The notes beneath the pieces are model-generated. The model ran no database searches. It worked only from the letters and a program-made list of their open reading frames with translations, and had not been told where the DNA came from. This document shows positions 28,396-37,132 of a stretch of DNA of 64,000 bases, piece after piece. The stretch spans positions 666,676 to 730,675 of the forward strand of contig NZ_OBEK01000002.1 of NCBI RefSeq assembly GCF_900215625.1, in the 5' to 3' direction. The number at the start of each line of letters is the position of its first letter. Positions within the stretch are counted from its first letter, which is position 1. Origin of the DNA: Terribacillus aidingensis. GTDB lineage: Bacteria > Bacillota > Bacilli > Bacillales > Amphibacillaceae. The translations under genes were made by a program, and so were the position numbers.

Positions 28396-30462
28396 TTATC
28401 TTGTAAAGGCAGCCGGAACGCCGCCGTCTACTGTAATCATGCATCCTGTTGTTTTAAGGGCAGCGTCTGAGGCGAAGAATGCAATTGATTCGGCAATATC
28501 TCTTGGAAATATGTTCACTCCTAATGTTGTTCGTTTCCGGTAATGCTCTTCCAGCTCATCTGGTGAAATATTGTAAGCTGCCGCGCGTTCTTCCCGCCAT
28601 TTTGAGCCCCATATTGCTGATCCTTGCAGCACCGCATCAGGCAAGACACCGTTCACGCGGATACCATAGCTGCCACCCTCTGCCGCAATGCATCTAGCCA
28701 AGTGCATTTCCATTGCTTTTACGGAGCTGTAAGCAGCTGCATTTTTGCCAGCGTAGACAGAGTTTTTCGAACCGACAAACACCATGCTGCCGCCAATTCC
28801 CTGCTGTTTCATTAGTCGGAAGGCTTCACGGGCGACAAGGAAATACCCTGTACCTAATACGTCCATATTAAGCTGCCATTCTTTTAATGTTGTTTCATCG
28901 AAAGGACTGCTTGTTGCCAAACCTGCGTTGTTTACAATATGATCAACGCCGCCATACTGTCTAACAGCAGTCTCAAACGCTTTTGCAATGGCTTCTTCAG
29001 ATGTTACATCCATTTTGACTGCAACCGCACGGCCTTCGCCATATTTCTCGTTCAACTCGGACGCAATCCTTTCTGCGCCTTCCATGTTGATATCGGTTAC
29101 AACAGCATGCGCACCATCTTTCAGAAATACACGCAGTGTCTCGCTTCCAATACCGCCTGCTCCGCCAGTAACGAGAACAACAGAACGGCTGAACCTAGCT
29201 TCAGGCGGAGCCAAAGACAGCTTATACAGTTCCAGCGGCCAATATTCCACGGAAAATGATTCCGATTCAGATAGTGATACAAATTCTCCTAGTGCAGTTG
29301 CTCCTTTCATCACAGAAATAGCGCGATGATACAAAGCCGAGCTAATATTCGCCGCTTTTTTGTCCTTCCCAGTTGTAACCATACCTACGCCTGGAATAAG
29401 GACGACTCTTGGTACTGGTTCGAACATAACGTCGCCTTCAGAAGCGTTACGCTGGAAATAATCCTTGTAATCCTTCGCAAAAGCTTTAATACCAGCTCGA
29501 ACTTTCTGCTGTAAATCCTCCGCACTGTCAGATGCTGGATCAAACGCGACGTATAAAGGCGTGCGCTTCGTATGTACGAGATGATCCGGACATGCAGCAC
29601 CTACCTGACTTAGCTGCTCTGCTTGTTCACTATTTACAAATTCCAAAACATCTTCACTATCATCAAAGCTTAAAATCATTTTCTTCTCTTCACTAACGGC
29701 CCCTCTGATGATTGGCATAACCTTCGTAATTAGCGCATTCCGAGCATCTTTATCCAGACTAGCAACTTTCTCGCCGCCGAAAGGTGCAGTATTAAATTGT
29801 TTTTCTTTTATATATGCTTCTGCTTCGCTAATCACCGCAATTGTTCGGTCATAACTTTCCTTAGCCGTGTCTCCCCATACGACTAATCCATGCTTCTCCA
29901 TAAGAACTAACTCTGCTTGCGGATTCGCCGCGACTGCTTCTGCAATCATCTTAGATAGTGTAAATCCAGGACGGATATAAGGAACCCAGACATATCGGTC
30001 TCCGAAAATTTCTTTGGCAATGTCTTGCCCGTTATCTGCACAGCAAATGCTGATAATGCTATCAGGGTGCGTATGATCAACATGCTTGAAAGGAAGAAAA
30101 GCATGCAGCAGCGTTTCGATGGAGGCACGCGGATGACTCGCGTCAATCATACAGTTTGTCAAATAAGCAACCATTTCTTCATCCGGCATTGCTTCTCTTT
30201 CCATTAACGGACGTATATCTTCCATACGAAGACCGGTAAAATTATGCGCTCCCATCGTCGCCAAATCAGAACCGCTTCCTTTTACATACATGACTTCTAC
30301 AGGCCGTCCGCGGAAGTCTTCTACTGTCGTCTTCATAGATGTGTTGCCGCCGCCCCAGTTACAAACCGAGCGGTCACTTCCGATTAAATTGGACCGATAC
30401 ACTAGTACTCCTAAACCTTCTTGCAGATTCGCTTCTTTGTCATCCCATTTGTTTTGTACCAA
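28396..30462 (-). CDS. rhaEW: Bifunctional rhamnulose-1-phosphate aldolase / lactaldehyde dehydrogenase
   Basis: Two-domain enzyme (688 aa) of the YuxG/RhaEW type. The N-terminal class II aldolase domain (about 1-400) has VCNWGGGNTSMK, the metal-site HVDHTHPDSI and LVLMEKHGLVVWG. The C-terminal short-chain dehydrogenase domain (about 430-685) has VTGGAGGIGSET, NNAGLA and YSSVKAMEM. It splits rhamnulose-1-P and oxidises the L-lactaldehyde formed. The frame reaches a GTG at 30471, which overlaps the ribosome site. A TTG at 30462 lies 8 nt after GAGGAG and gives MVQNKWDD, like its homologues. First gene of the catabolic operon. Confidence 0.93.
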   Translation of the reverse strand: MVQNKWDDKEANLQEGLGVLVYRSNLIGSDRSVCNWGGGNTSMKTTVEDFRGRPVEVMYVKGSGSDLATMGAHNFTGLRMEDIRPLMEREAMPDEEMVAYLTNCMIDASHPRASIETLLHAFLPFKHVDHTHPDSIISICCADNGQDIAKEIFGDRYVWVPYIRPGFTLSKMIAEAVAANPQAELVLMEKHGLVVWGDTAKESYDRTIAVISEAEAYIKEKQFNTAPFGGEKVASLDKDARNALITKVMPIIRGAVSEEKKMILSFDDSEDVLEFVNSEQAEQLSQVGAACPDHLVHTKRTPLYVAFDPASDSAEDLQQKVRAGIKAFAKDYKDYFQRNASEGDVMFEPVPRVVLIPGVGMVTTGKDKKAANISSALYHRAISVMKGATALGEFVSLSESESFSVEYWPLELYKLSLAPPEARFSRSVVLVTGGAGGIGSETLRVFLKDGAHAVVTDINMEGAERIASELNEKYGEGRAVAVKMDVTSEEAIAKAFETAVRQYGGVDHIVNNAGLATSSPFDETTLKEWQLNMDVLGTGYFLVAREAFRLMKQQGIGGSMVFVGSKNSVYAGKNAAAYSSVKAMEMHLARCIAAEGGSYGIRVNGVLPDAVLQGSAIWGSKWREERAAAYNISPDELEEHYRKRTTLGVNIFPRDIAESIAFFASDAALKTTGCMITVDGGVPAAFTR

Positions 30463-30496
30463 TTCCAACACTCCTCTTCTTGAATGTACGCTATTT

Positions 30497-30549
30497 ATAA
30501 AGCGCTTTCAATAACTGATTTCATTATACATGATGCAGAAGCGCTTTTG
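30497..30549 (-). promoter_or_regulatory. Promoter of the rhamnose catabolic operon with two cre sites
   Basis: A perfect -10 TATAAT lies at 30523-30528 and no good -35 is visible. A cre site TGAAAGCGCTTTAT lies downstream of the start point (30497-30510) and a second cre-like AAAAGCGCTTCT lies upstream of the -10 (30537-30549). The layout suggests CcpA repression and, with the weak -35, need of an activator. Confidence 0.7.
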
Positions 30550-30588
30550 TGTGTTTTTCTTTATTTTTATTTGTTTATTTTTGTTTTG

Positions 30589-31884
30589 TTAACTTTTTGC
30601 TTGTTTTCTGTTTACAGGAATACTTCCGTATCGTTCTTCTTGAATTTGTTCTAATGACTTTCCTCTCGTCTCTGGTGCCATGATCAACCCTGCCACAGCC
30701 GCAATCAGCAAGAAACCAATCATAACCATACCAGCTGCCTGGAAACCAAAGGAGCTAATCATCAGCGGAACGACTAGCGAAATCAAACCAACTGCCACTC
30801 TCGCCAGAGCAAAAATAAATCCTTGTGCTTTGGCCCGGTAACGCGTATGAAACAGTTCACCAGCCCATAAGCCATAAAACGCCTGCGCACCAAATCCTGC
30901 AGCAATCCCCCATAAGACTACGAATGTAAACAGCTCAAACATTCCCATCCCGCCAAAAGTAAGCACTAGCCATGCAGCAATCCCCATACCTGCACCTATT
31001 CCGTAGAGCAGTTTCCGGTTTACACGATCACCAAGTTTAATGAAGACAAAGTAAGTAGCTGCAACTGTCAATGTCCAGAGGAAGCCTTGCAGTAAATTCG
31101 CCTGTGATGCAGATAAACCGCCCACTGTCTCGTAAATATACGGCATGAAATAACCCATTACACCTGCTACAAGATTCCAAAAAACATAAATACCAACAAG
31201 CAGAACAATTGCCTGCAGGTTTGCTTTAACCGTAAATAATTGCTTCCATGATACATCTTGTGATCCAATAGCTTTGCGGCTTTTTTCTTTCGCTTTTTCT
31301 TCTGTCCAAATTTTTGATTCACCTATTTGCTGCTGCAATATCCATGTAATTAAAGCGACAACAAAGAGTTGTGCAAAAATAATCCGGCTGCCAAGCAGAC
31401 CTAATGGCGCTAGCATTACCGATAAAAATAAAGTAATTGCCGGTCCAATTGACCAAGCCAGCTGCCCCCAGCCAACGCGAGCGGCTCTTTCTCCTTTTGG
31501 TGCTTCTTCCGCAATATAAGTCCATGCAGCTGGAATAGCTGCTCCAACAGCAATTCCGGTAACCACATACCCGACTAGAAGCATTGGGAAATTAAATGAA
31601 AATGTAATGAGCAGAATCCCTAGCATGTACACAAGCAAATCATATTTATATATGAACTTCCTGCCAAACTTGTCCACTAAAATACCGCCCAGAAAAGCAC
31701 CAATCGCTGAACCAAAACCATTAGCACTTAATGCACCAAGCAAACCTAGCTTTGCATCATTTAAATTCAAATACTCCATCCACAAAGTCAAACCGCCAGC
31801 ACCTGCTACAATTGAACCTGCTTCCAGATAGTTGGACATCGCTACCGTGATGGTAGCCTTTAAACTCCCCTGTTTTTCCGCCAA
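30589..31884 (-). CDS. MFS sugar permease, probably for rhamnose
   Basis: 431-aa protein of the sugar-porter branch of the major facilitator superfamily with 12 predicted helices. It shows GGILVDKFGRKFIYKYD after helix 2 (the G-R-K signature), GYVVTGIAVGAAIPAAWTYIAEEAP, and PETRGKSLEQI at the C-terminus. It starts with TTG at 31884, seven bases after AGGAGG. It has its own promoter with a cre site and lies directly upstream of the catabolic operon, which points to rhamnose or a related deoxysugar. The substrate is inferred from context only. Confidence 0.8.
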   Translation of the reverse strand: MAEKQGSLKATITVAMSNYLEAGSIVAGAGGLTLWMEYLNLNDAKLGLLGALSANGFGSAIGAFLGGILVDKFGRKFIYKYDLLVYMLGILLITFSFNFPMLLVGYVVTGIAVGAAIPAAWTYIAEEAPKGERAARVGWGQLAWSIGPAITLFLSVMLAPLGLLGSRIIFAQLFVVALITWILQQQIGESKIWTEEKAKEKSRKAIGSQDVSWKQLFTVKANLQAIVLLVGIYVFWNLVAGVMGYFMPYIYETVGGLSASQANLLQGFLWTLTVAATYFVFIKLGDRVNRKLLYGIGAGMGIAAWLVLTFGGMGMFELFTFVVLWGIAAGFGAQAFYGLWAGELFHTRYRAKAQGFIFALARVAVGLISLVVPLMISSFGFQAAGMVMIGFLLIAAVAGLIMAPETRGKSLEQIQEERYGSIPVNRKQAKS

Positions 31885-31912
31885 TGTTCATCCTCCTCTG
31901 CGTTAATAATAC

Positions 31913-31950
31913 ATAAAGCGCTTTCATTTTACTTGACGTTTTGGATTATA
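31913..31950 (-). promoter_or_regulatory. Promoter and cre site of the MFS permease gene
   Basis: TATAAT at 31945-31950 and a cre site TGAAAGCGCTTTAT at 31913-31926. The cre 14-mer is identical to the one downstream of the rhaEW promoter, and both lie just after the transcription start. Confidence 0.7.
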
Positions 31951-32060
31951 CACTATTTTATTTTATTTGTGTTGATTTGTATTTAATTACTTTTGTTTAA
32001 ATCTTGACGGTTTTAATAAGCGTTACTTCAGTTAACATAATTATATTATGATAAACAAAA

Positions 32061-32097
32061 AAAGACTTGCATCATCTGCATGACAATGCAAGCCTTT
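32061..32097 (-). terminator. Terminator of the DMT transporter gene
   Basis: On the minus strand AGGCTTGCAT pairs with ATGCAAGTCT and a T-rich tail follows. Confidence 0.8.
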
Positions 32098-32132
32098 ATA
32101 TTTACTTCCCTAATGAACACAATTCGCCCTAC

Positions 32133-33071
32133 TTAAAATAATTTTATCAGAATAACTCCACCTAAAATCAGCACCAACCCAACAATTTGAATCCAGTCAA
32201 TTCGCATTTTCGGCGAGTTGATCAAACCAAAACGCTGAATCAGCAAGCTTCCGGCTATCTGACCGAATAAAACTAAGATAACCGTTTGGCCGGTTCCTAT
32301 TTGTCCGACTAAATAAACGTTAACTAAAACGTATACCGCACCTATAAGCCCGCCGATCCATACAATCCAGGGTGCTTTTTGTTTAATAGGCGCTTTTACT
32401 CCTGTAAAAGAGCGCTCCTTTACAGCAACTACTATAATCAGCGTTACTGCTCCAACAAAGAAGGATATAAACGCTGCTTGAACAGATGAATTTAACACTA
32501 CTCCAAGCTGGCCGTTAATTGCTACTTGTGTAGACGCCAGCATACCTGAAATCACTCCGATAAGACGCCAAACCCATTGCATGAGGTTACGATTGCTCTT
32601 AACTTCTTTGCGTGATCTTACTTCCTGAATGGCAATTGCCAGGAAGACGCCGACTAACAATAAAGCAATCCCGAAGACTCTATTAACACCAAATGGAACT
32701 TTCATTGAAGAAAACCATCCGAAGTTATCAATCAGCATCCCCATAATGATTTGCCCGAGAATAGGCATAATTGCTGTTTGAACACTGCCAAGCTTCGGAA
32801 ACAATAAAATGTTAACCGTAAGAAAAATAACACCAAGCATCCCGCCCAGCCAAATCCAGATTGGCTGATTCGAAATAAGGTCCCATGAAATTCCGAGCGG
32901 TGCGCCGGACACCAATGTAGTAACAAATAAGAAAACAGCTCCTATTGTAAAGGAAATCATAGAAGCTAAATAAGGGGAAATAACAAACTTTCGCAGCTGG
33001 GAATTTACAGCTGTTTGAAATGACAAACCTGAACCAATCAGTACACCTAATAACGCAGCAATCATAAACAA
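32133..33071 (-). CDS. DMT-family transporter with two DUF606 (YdcZ) halves
   Basis: 312-aa membrane protein with about ten hydrophobic helices. It consists of two homologous halves (about 1-150 and 165-312); both contain a Q-T-A/G-V-x-x-x-x-G-Q-I motif (QTAIMPILGQIIMG, QTVILVLFGQIAGS). The family is uncharacterised and the substrate is unknown. Monocistronic, with a terminator behind it. In the 280-bp region upstream I recognise no known riboswitch. Confidence 0.8.
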   Translation of the reverse strand: MFMIAALLGVLIGSGLSFQTAVNSQLRKFVISPYLASMISFTIGAVFLFVTTLVSGAPLGISWDLISNQPIWIWLGGMLGVIFLTVNILLFPKLGSVQTAIMPILGQIIMGMLIDNFGWFSSMKVPFGVNRVFGIALLLVGVFLAIAIQEVRSRKEVKSNRNLMQWVWRLIGVISGMLASTQVAINGQLGVVLNSSVQAAFISFFVGAVTLIIVVAVKERSFTGVKAPIKQKAPWIVWIGGLIGAVYVLVNVYLVGQIGTGQTVILVLFGQIAGSLLIQRFGLINSPKMRIDWIQIVGLVLILGGVILIKLF

Positions 33072-33225
33072 GAACTCCCTAATATTTTTATCGTTTTTTG
33101 CCTGTTTAATGATAAAGTTACGGAGGCGATAGTGCGTTGTACCATATATCTTTCGTATGTATCTTCCTCTCTAGCCAGTTACTCTTTACCTGTTGCTTGC
33201 TGTATCTAGTTTCATTTAAGATAAA

Positions 33226-33264
33226 AACGCCTCTCTTTATCGGCGATCGATAAACAGAAGCGTT
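33226..33264 (-). terminator. Terminator of the MDR oxidoreductase gene
   Basis: Long imperfect hairpin with arms 33226-33242 and 33248-33264 around a short GCGAT loop, followed on the minus strand by TTTTTATC. Confidence 0.8.
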
Positions 33265-33354
33265 AGTACCTTTCCTTTTACTATTATGCCAGAAAAAAAA
33301 CCGTTTGTCGGCTTATTTTAAATTTGTATGCTATTTGTCTCGTTATCGCTTCTG

Positions 33355-34362
33355 CTACGGCGTTCTTTCATGTAAATCGTTCTCATCCAATGCAGAGATT
33401 TGTATAATTACTTTCCCGCCGATATGCCCCTTATTGAAATAGTGAAAAGCTTCTTGAATATCTTCAAGCATAAAATTGCGGACAATTACTGGTTTTATGC
33501 CGCCTTCTTCAGCTATTTCTTTTAATAAAACAAGATCTTCTTGTTTTGGTCTATGTAAAAAGCTGCTGAATCTCTTGCTGCTCATCTTTGAAATTAATGG
33601 ACCAAAAAGCAAAACACGTGATAACTGAGCTCCGGAACCACCTACATGAACGAATACTCCGCCTGATTTTAATGCCTGTTTGTATATAGAAAGAGGCTGA
33701 AAGCCATTCACCCCAATAATGACATCATAATGCCTCGGAGCCAGTGAAAAATCTGCGCCTTGATAGTCAATAATGTAATCAGCTCCATGCTGTTCTATGC
33801 TATGTTTATGTTTCTGACTGCAAACCGCTGTTACTTCTGCTCCATAATGCTTGGCAAGCTGAATGAAGAAAGTTCCAACACCGCCCGAGGCACCATATAT
33901 CAATACTTTTTGCCCCAGCTTTATGTTGCCTTTATCACGTAACGCTTGCAATGCTGTCACTCCAGCCATTGGTAATGCAGCAGCTTCTTCATATGATAAA
34001 TTAGCTGGCTTTAAAGCAAGTGCATGTTCAGGAACAGCCGCATATTCTGAGAAAGCTCCCCACCCACTGCTCGATAAGTCCCCAAAAACCTCATCTCCTG
34101 TTTTAAATTGAGTAACATCCTTCCCGATTGCTTCAATTCGACCTGCAAAATCCCCACCGGGAACAGCGTATTTTGGCTTAGATAATCCAAATGCAAAACG
34201 AGCTGCGAAAGGTTTACCTTTTAATAACACAAGGTTCCCTTGATTTAACGAGGAGGCGTGTATTTTCACTAGTACTTCTATATTCCCCGGAACCGGCTTT
34301 TCAATATCCATAAGCTGCAGTACATCAGGTAAGCCATATTTTGTCTGAATAACAGCTCTCAT
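33355..34362 (-). CDS. NAD(P)-dependent medium-chain dehydrogenase/reductase (quinone oxidoreductase type)
   Basis: 335-aa zinc-free MDR protein with an N-terminal GroES-like domain and a Rossmann domain with YGASGGVGTFFIQLAKHYGA. The zinc-ligand pattern of alcohol dehydrogenases is missing, which favours a quinone or enone reductase. The substrate cannot be told. GAGGTG precedes the ATG. Monocistronic. Confidence 0.82.
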   Translation of the reverse strand: MRAVIQTKYGLPDVLQLMDIEKPVPGNIEVLVKIHASSLNQGNLVLLKGKPFAARFAFGLSKPKYAVPGGDFAGRIEAIGKDVTQFKTGDEVFGDLSSSGWGAFSEYAAVPEHALALKPANLSYEEAAALPMAGVTALQALRDKGNIKLGQKVLIYGASGGVGTFFIQLAKHYGAEVTAVCSQKHKHSIEQHGADYIIDYQGADFSLAPRHYDVIIGVNGFQPLSIYKQALKSGGVFVHVGGSGAQLSRVLLFGPLISKMSSKRFSSFLHRPKQEDLVLLKEIAEEGGIKPVIVRNFMLEDIQEAFHYFNKGHIGGKVIIQISALDENDLHERTP

Positions 34363-34457
34363 TTCTTCACCTCATCGGATTGTAGCCTTATTAAAGCTTC
34401 TCACTAACTTTATTCGATAATCCTAAGCATATTCGCTTTATTCCTTTCCCGAAAACA

Positions 34458-34501
34458 TAAGTTGCCCCTAAAATCTTACATGAAATCTTAGGTGCAGCTT
34501 A
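34458..34501. repeat. Long intergenic hairpin
   Basis: TAAGTTGCCCCTAA (34458-34471) and TTAGGTGCAGCTTA (34488-34501) form a 14-bp imperfect stem in the divergent region between the MDR gene and the DUF1349 gene. No T tract follows, so its role is unclear. A possible -10 TATAAT for the DUF1349 gene lies at 34606-34611. Confidence 0.6.
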
Positions 34502-34643
34502 TTACTTGCAGTTCTTTTTTAATATTATATCGAATTATTTAGAATGGTATCTGATAACTCATAAAAGAAGTATATATCCCTATTCTTGGTGTATGGAAGA
34601 AAACGTATAATTGGATTTATCTACAGAAATCGGAGGGATTCAG

Positions 34644-35282
34644 GTGATGAAACAAGTTCTGTTAGAAGAACGATTTGGAGATGTAAAATTAAGTAACTTA
34701 CTGCAATGGCGTTTTGAGCCTCATCATTGGTTAATTGATAAACAAACTTCTCAATTAATTCTAAAAACTGATCCCAAAACTGATTTCTGGCAAAAAACGC
34801 ATTATGGTTTTGAAAATGACAATGGGCATTTTCTGTATATGAAAACAGATAAGAATTTTCGAATGACTACCAAGGTGAAAGCCTTGCCAAATTCAAAGTA
34901 TGACCATGCCGGATTAATGATTCGCTATTCAAAAGACGTCTGGGTTAAAACTTCTTTAGAATATATAACATATAACTTGAGCAAATTGGGCGCAGTGGTT
35001 ACAAATCAAGGCTACTCAGATTGGTCCACACAATATGTAAAAGATAAAGATATCGAGTTATACTTCCGGATATCCAGAATTGCTCAGAATTGTTATATCG
35101 ACTTTTCCTGGGATGGCGAGGAATGGATGCAAATGCGCATCGCTCATTTGGACATTCCCGATGATGCTTGCATTTCAGCCGGATTGTTTGCATGCAGTCC
35201 GCAGGGCAAAGGCCAATCTGTGCACTTTGATTTTCTTACGATAGCTGAACTTTCTTCTGATCCAAATGAAGCTTACTTATAA
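34644..35282 (+). CDS. DUF1349 family protein
   Basis: About 212 aa, predicted cytoplasmic beta-sandwich (concanavalin-like) of the DUF1349 family: DFWQKTHYGFENDNGHFLY, YDHAGLMIRYSKDVWVKTSLEY, and a C-terminal SAGLFACSPQGKGQSVHFD. The biochemical role is unknown. I place the start at GTG 34644, seven bases after GGAGG (the ATG at 34647 is the alternative). It ends at a strong terminator, and it is transcribed against its neighbours. Confidence 0.8.
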   Translation: MMKQVLLEERFGDVKLSNLLQWRFEPHHWLIDKQTSQLILKTDPKTDFWQKTHYGFENDNGHFLYMKTDKNFRMTTKVKALPNSKYDHAGLMIRYSKDVWVKTSLEYITYNLSKLGAVVTNQGYSDWSTQYVKDKDIELYFRISRIAQNCYIDFSWDGEEWMQMRIAHLDIPDDACISAGLFACSPQGKGQSVHFDFLTIAELSSDPNEAYL

Positions 35283-35290
35283 TCCAACGT

Positions 35291-35313
35291 GCTGCCAAAG
35301 GGCAGCTTTTTTC
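35291..35313 (+). terminator. Terminator of the DUF1349 gene
   Basis: GCTGCC, AAAG loop, GGCAGC, then TTTTTTCG. Confidence 0.92.
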
Positions 35314-35481
35314 GTTTTCTGCAGATAATTTGTTTGAGCCGAGCACTCCAACCATTAAGAACAAGCTGTGCTAATAAAGCATGTTTTCGCCGTATACGGT
35401 CCGAGAGGATTCAACTATTATCGTACATACAAGCCAAATCTGCCCCTTCTAACTGATCAAATCCAGTAAGCTATATAAAAG

Positions 35482-36078
35482 TTAAAATTCTAAATCAAAG
35501 GATAAATCTCCATGCCAGTAATACACATTTACATTTGCGTGTTCGAGTCCAATCGTTCCTTTTAAATACGCAATAAATAAATCAAAATCAGTTTGCGTTA
35601 TTTCCTCATGATGGTTATTAAACGTAATCACAATCATTGGTTTTCCTTCGGCTATGTCGTAACTAACATCAATATATCTTGTATCTCCAAAACGCTTCTT
35701 TATATACTTTTCCACTTTAGGTGTTATGTCACGTTCTGCGTGTTTCTCTTGTTTTTCCAAGGAGATTGAGTCTTCCATCCGATTCATTTTTTCATCATAA
35801 AATACTGTGAAAATTTCATCAGAATTCATGTTTTTCACTGTAACGCCATATTCAAAATACCCATAGTGCTTAAAGTCAGTGGACGATGAAATATTTTGTA
35901 TCTTATAATTCAAGTCTGGATAGCTGTTAGCTAGATACTCTTGTGTCTTTCTGACCGCTTCCTCTTGCTCTTTTTCATTAAGAATTGCAATAATTTTAAA
36001 AGCTCCAGCTATTAGCAGGAAAATTACAATGATTCCACCGAGTATGTATGTTAACCACTTAAGGCCTTTGTTCATCAT
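35482..36078 (-). CDS. Membrane-anchored hypothetical protein
   Basis: 198-aa protein with a single N-terminal membrane helix (about residues 8-30, YILGGIIVIFLLIAGAF) and a hydrophilic, probably extracellular remainder without cysteines. The helix is followed by a charged segment and a beta-rich part. I do not recognise the family with certainty. GGAAGGGG lies just before two adjacent ATGs. It lies outside the spo0A element, left of the integrase remnant. The 200 bp between it and the DUF1349 gene hold nothing recognisable beyond that gene's terminator. Confidence 0.6.
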   Translation of the reverse strand: MMNKGLKWLTYILGGIIVIFLLIAGAFKIIAILNEKEQEEAVRKTQEYLANSYPDLNYKIQNISSSTDFKHYGYFEYGVTVKNMNSDEIFTVFYDEKMNRMEDSISLEKQEKHAERDITPKVEKYIKKRFGDTRYIDVSYDIAEGKPMIVITFNNHHEEITQTDFDLFIAYLKGTIGLEHANVNVYYWHGDLSFDLEF

Positions 36079-36264
36079 AATTCCCCTTCCTTGTTATGGA
36101 ATTTACACTTTGCATAGAATTGTAACGCGCACTGCTTAGAAGTTCTTTGCATAATCATACAAAAAACATATAATGTGGTGCATTTTTAAATGTGCATACA
36201 TTTATTTGTAATTTAGAAGTGTAATGCTTCCCCTCTCATTTACAGACTATACCTTCGCAAAATT

Positions 36265-36345
36265 TCTTTACCAGTTAAGATAATTGAAAAGCGCATTGAC
36301 GTTGTGTTGAAAATTATATAAGTCTTTTCACTAACTATCTTACCA
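36265..36345 (-). pseudogene. Decayed fragment of a tyrosine recombinase gene
   Basis: On the minus strand a stretch reading NFQHNVNALFNYL, then a stop, matches NYQRNINAFFNYL at residues 100-112 of the intact integrase at 40.0-41.0 kb. A VSE..T match lies before it in another frame. The nucleotides match in blocks such as TCAATGC and TTCAATTA. Frame breaks show it is dead. It corresponds to the core-binding domain only. It lies about 100 bp beyond the second spo0A-type terminator, so it looks like the remains of an older related element at the same site. Confidence 0.7.
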
Positions 36346-36446
36346 AAATGTACTGAAAGGCCGACGTATTCTTTTCTATTTTGGAATAAATAAAAAATCC
36401 GGTTACTGCCATATGCAGATTCCCATCAATTTATGCTCAAAACAAA

Positions 36447-36489
36447 AAACGTCCTCCTTACCGGACAGACCCGATAAATTAGGACGCTC
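36447..36489 (-). terminator. Second spo0A-type terminator, beyond the far repeat
   Basis: Arms CGTCCT (36450-36455) and AGGACG (36481-36486), then TTTTTTG on the minus strand. It lies about 92 nt after the stop codon encoded in the far repeat. In position and partly in sequence (AAAAAACG, CCTCC, ATAAAT, GACG) it corresponds to the hairpin that follows the intact spo0A. Confidence 0.7.
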
Positions 36490-36577
36490 ATACGATTCCG
36501 AATAGTATTTATTATTTCCGATACCGCTTGTCAGCTTATTTGTGCAAGTGAAGCTTAAGAATCACTTTTATTCAGTA

Positions 36578-36674
36578 TCAACTGGCGCGATGTTCAAGCC
36601 GCAGACGGTCGGCTACCATTGTGATAAATTCGGAGTTAGTCGGTTTTGCTTTTGAAACACTGACAGTATATCCG
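36578..36674 (-). repeat. Far attachment repeat: duplicate of the spo0A 3' end with its own stop
   Basis: 36585-36674 matches 41123-41212 at 88 of 90 positions; mismatches are at 36611 and 36622, and the last 52 bp are identical. It encodes the last 31-32 residues of Spo0A from GYTVSVSK to LRLEHRAS, with one Ala-to-Thr change. It ends GCC AGT TGA, whereas the intact gene ends GCT TCC TAA. The different codons for the same last residues mean the two ends have separate histories. This is the likely original chromosomal end (attR side). Confidence 0.93.
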
Positions 36675-36761
36675 GCGGTTCAAAGCGTTGGTATTAAGCG
36701 ATTCTCACAGATTTTCATGTAGCTTTAAATGTTAATTTGTTGGTGATACGTACACCCTAGT

Positions 36762-37040
36762 TTATAGCCCCTCTGAGGCTGGTATAATACCAGTAAGAGT
36801 CCATCCTTTTTGTGCTGTAACCTTAATAAGAGATATTGTTAACTCCTCAGCTTTTTCAGCATTTCTAATATATTCAGGTAATTGTTCAATTATAATTTTC
36901 AAACCATCAGCAGGAGCCGCAAGTCTACTCTTTAACTCTTGAAATGCATTTGCTGCTTCTGTTATTGGATTAATCATTTGTTGATAGCTTCTTACTTTGG
37001 CAGCTATTCTATTGATCAGTTCTGTCGGTGTTTCATTCAT
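36762..37040 (-). CDS. Small hypothetical protein of the element
   Basis: 92-aa, mostly helical, soluble protein (RIAAKVRSYQQMINPITEA, EYIRNAEKAEELTISL, ending KGWTLTGIIPASEGL). GAGGTGAG precedes the ATG at a proper distance. It lies next to the far repeat. The ending resembles the middle of longer proteins, so it may be the N-terminal part of a gene cut by recombination, but no continuation is seen in the next 90 bp. Family not recognised. Confidence 0.5.
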   Translation of the reverse strand: MNETPTELINRIAAKVRSYQQMINPITEAANAFQELKSRLAAPADGLKIIIEQLPEYIRNAEKAEELTISLIKVTAQKGWTLTGIIPASEGL

Positions 37041-37132
37041 AATCTCACCTCACTAAAAATAATTACTTATCTACCATTAGCGTAATATAATCAGGTTCTT
37101 TCACTCTAAATTATATACCATTTATAGGAAAC

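Noticed and set aside
36578-36674. Treating the far repeat as a random short similarity to spo0A
   Set aside because: 88 of 90 bases match, the reading frame ends in the same residues, and an integrase lies between the copies.
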